NCBI GenBank assembly: GCA_035048815.1
Contig: JAUCBN010000014.1
Location: forward strand, 16,909,501-16,973,500
Direction: 5' to 3'
DNA length: 64,000 nt
Origin: Abelmoschus esculentus
Lineage: Eukaryota > Streptophyta > Magnoliopsida > Malvales > Malvaceae
The notes beneath the pieces are model-generated. The model was not told the origin of the DNA. It did no database searches and was given only the letters and a program-made list of their open reading frames with translations. Below are positions 61,772 through 64,000 of the stretch, piece by piece. How positions within the stretch are numbered: the stretch's first letter is position 1; each line of letters starts with the position of its first letter. The position numbers and the translations under genes were made by a program.

Positions 61772-63575
61772 ATGGCAGAAGAATTTCATGGGGGGACTTG
61801 TGGAGGAGCGTGGTGGAATTCGACGAAACCCATGTTAACAGGGTGTTCTCCGCCGTGTTCTACGGGGATTATCCACATGGGAAGCTTCGGATATGGCACT
61901 GATATGGTGGATGTCAAGGCAAGGTCTTATGAAGATTCGATTAAAATTCCAGTTTCTGATGTTGACTCCATAGTTTTACAAGGTCATCTTCCTCCTCTTC
62001 ATCAAAAGCTTCAGCAAGCTGATTCAGACAGTACTGGCATGGCAGCAGTGCTTTGGTTGATTCTACTTTACAAACGTTGGGTTTTAACATTCCATCGTCG
62101 ACAACCTCGGACTGGAACTTGTCTTTGCTGTAAGTTTGATGATGTTTCGTAATGATGATAACTGGTTTTAGTGTTCTTTTAGTATACTTAAGTAGGAAAC
62201 TTTTTATGGTTCAAATACCAAGAAGACCTTAACAATCCAAATTTCTGTGCTTATATGTGTCCTTGCTTGCTGCAGTCGGAGTAATGGGAGAACCGAGAGT
62301 TATAATTCGATTCTTCAACAGCACATTGTTTCGAGGTTGTGTTATCGGCAAGAAACAGACATGGCTTCTTCTAAAACACTTGAGGATTGGTGTCCGAAGA
62401 GCTATTCAGGCCAAGGGGGAGATTCTTCCATCTGCTTTCGAGTCTATCGATCAAGATTTTCCATTGGAGCAACCAAGGTTGAATTTCGCGACCGGCTCTG
62501 GTAACGGTATACCGACATGCTTGGACTTATCAACCGGGATTCCAATGGCTTCTGCATCGTACGGTTACTCATCAACACTATTACAGAGTTTGTTTGAATC
62601 CAATTCCGATACTCAAACTCCACAACAATCACTTTTCAGCAACTCGTCGTCAATAAATTATATGTCGCCTGCTGCAACAGCCAATTATGGGGCAAACGGT
62701 AATCAGCCATTATCACCTTGCACAAGGCCATCGTTGTCGAAGCAGCAACCGAATAGCTTTCAGTTCGAGGAGAAGCCTAATTGCTTCAGCACCACATCAA
62801 AGGTAAATTGAACAAGAAAGCTAGATTGAGAAATATTACAGTACTTCTTCATGGTCATGCCTTCTAATTTCATATGTTGGATTGGCATTATTATAGACTA
62901 ATCACGAAGAAGTTCGGAACTCCGGTTTGGTGATGAAGAAAGGAAGCAGTGAACCTGCATTCAAGAGGCCAAAGCTTGAAACACCGTCTCCATTACCAAC
63001 TTTCAAGGTAGTACACTATATTAGTATATAAATTTCACCATTTCTCTTCTTTTCTGTAAGTTAAAAGCAAGTTTCATGATCAGGTTCGGAAAGAGAAGCT
63101 AGGGGACCGAATCACTGAGCTCCAGCAATTGGTTTCACCTTTCGGAAAGGTGATTTTTTGGGGGGAAATCTTTTATATTTCAAATTGTAAATGATTAAAA
63201 ACCTTTACTTTTTTATAAGGTTGACCTTTGGTTTAACATCTGCCTAACCCTTTTCTTTTCTCAGACTGATACTGCATCTGTTCTCCATGAAGCCACTGAA
63301 TTCATCAAATTCCTGCATGATCAAGTCGATGTATGTTCCACTACTTTCTTCTTTGAAACCCTAACATATATTTATGTATGTATATATTGTTTAATGTTTG
63401 ATAATTTCAGGTTCTAAGTACCCCATATATGAAACAAGCAACTGATTCAGATGAGCCAAAACAAGATCTAAGAAGCCGTGGGCTATGTTTGGTGCCAATA
63501 TCGAGCACGTTCCCAGTTGCTAATGAGAGCACAACTGGTTGTTGGACGCCAACTTTTGGTGGAACATTGAGGTAA
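61772..63575 (+). CDS. bHLH112: bHLH112/bHLH123-like transcription factor with compensated frameshift
   Basis: Six exons: 61772-62129, 62276-62802, 62897-63007, 63084-63149, 63265-63330 and 63411-63575. They sum to 1293 nt, 430 residues, with no stop. The start MAEEFHGGTCGGAWWNS is the family N-terminus; an in-frame ATG at 61715 would add 19 residues. The C-terminal half is typical: TPSPLPTFKVRKEKLGDRI, LQQLVSPFGKTDTASVLHEA, EFIKFLHDQVDVLSTPYMK and GLCLVPISSTFPVANE. The basic region lacks the E-box Glu, as in this family. In Arabidopsis, bHLH112 acts in stress tolerance. Odd: between ~62040 and ~62435 the frame that runs through differs from the frame that carries family-like sequence (VDSTLQTLGF, TSDWNLSLL, GRTESYNSILQQ). 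So about 83 residues are read out of the ancestral frame between two indels that cancel. Confidence 0.85.
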
Positions 63576-64000
63576 AGAAGAAGACAATTAATAAAGCTAA
63601 ATGGAGACCATAACTTGAGCTCAGAAAACAAAGAAGAAAAAGCTAGATTGCTTTGCTGTACCGATTCTCGGTAAAAGGCTAAAGAAAACAAAGAAGAAAA
63701 AGGCAAAAATAAAAAGGAAAGGAGGTGACGGTCCAAAGATGGATCGACAGACAGACACGAACACACAGTGTGATGGAACTGGTGGTCCATAGAATGATAG
63801 CAAGCAGAGGCTTTGATAGATAAGAGAAAAGATGAGCACTTACAAGTTCTTTTTTAATTGGTTGTTTAGATAATCGAAGTTTTAGTACTAATTGGCAACG
63901 GGAGCATGTTCTTACTCTTGAGTTTGTCGTTAACTTAAATTGTACACTTTACAAGTGAATTATAACTATCTCTATATATAGCTATAGTTTTAGCGAGCTT
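63576..64000 (+). other. 3' UTR and flank of the bHLH112-like gene
   Basis: Purine-rich, A/G-biased 3' UTR with two AAAACAAAGAAGAAAAAG copies (63626 and 63686). No further gene is visible before the window ends. Confidence 0.5.

Noticed and set aside
62247..62504. Treating the bHLH112-like gene as a simple pseudogene because a family-like frame ends in a stop at 62504
   Set aside because: The other frame is open through both exons and joins correctly at every junction, so the gene still has a full-length ORF; reported as a compensated frameshift instead.

Overview
The window looks like a piece of eudicot nuclear genome. It has spliced genes with short AT-rich introns, plant-only gene families, a chloroplast-targeted tryptophan synthase and thiazole synthase, AT-rich intergenic DNA and many small Mutator-type inverted-repeat elements. 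The gene style suggests Malvales (cotton-like), but that is only a guess. I see no prokaryotic operon, CRISPR array, virus or tRNA gene.

Layout, left to right: GH1 beta-glucosidase (-, 12 exons, 1039-3835); PCF11/PCFS4-like mRNA 3'-end processing factor (+, 7 exons, 6781-11853); a Mutator-like element carrying a decayed host gene copy (15255-16700, target duplication AAACTTTTAA); tryptophan synthase beta (-, 17344-18971); a long AT-rich, gene-poor stretch full of MITE-type elements (19-28.9 kb); an HD-ZIP IV factor of the PDF2/ATML1 type (-, 28992-31901); AT-rich spacer; intronless OST3-type oligosaccharyltransferase subunit (-, 39360-40400); a broken XTH gene (+, 40681-41580); a 3-unit polyubiquitin gene (-, 41780-42469); a duplicated noncoding segment (43.8-45.5 kb); a 5-exon uncharacterised plant protein with a C-terminal membrane anchor (-, 45909-47142); thiazole synthase THI1/THI4 (+, 49969-51136); a GAMYB-class R2R3-MYB with a miR159 site (-, 51759-54375); a subgroup IVc bHLH of the ILR3/bHLH104 type (-, 56434-57943); an At5g39570-like tyrosine-rich protein (-, 58904-59941); and a bHLH112/123-like factor (+, 61772-63575).

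The genes do not form a pathway or cluster; this is ordinary plant gene order. The best leads are local. (1) The bHLH112-like gene seems to carry two frameshifts that cancel, so about 83 internal residues are read in a new frame while the ORF stays open. (2) In the PDF2-like gene the expected splice acceptor of one intron is missing; a 16-bp near-copy of an upstream exon sits at that spot, and only a cryptic donor 4 nt downstream restores the frame. (3) The Pack-MULE-like element has ~260-bp inverted repeats, a 10-bp target duplication and a 155-codon captured frame with two TGA stops. (4) Several MITEs with 9-10-bp target duplications share an internal ACGTCA-type motif near both ends.

Exon boundaries were read by eye from GT/GC-AG signals, frame continuity and family knowledge; take them as good to one or two bases. 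No database or alignment was run.
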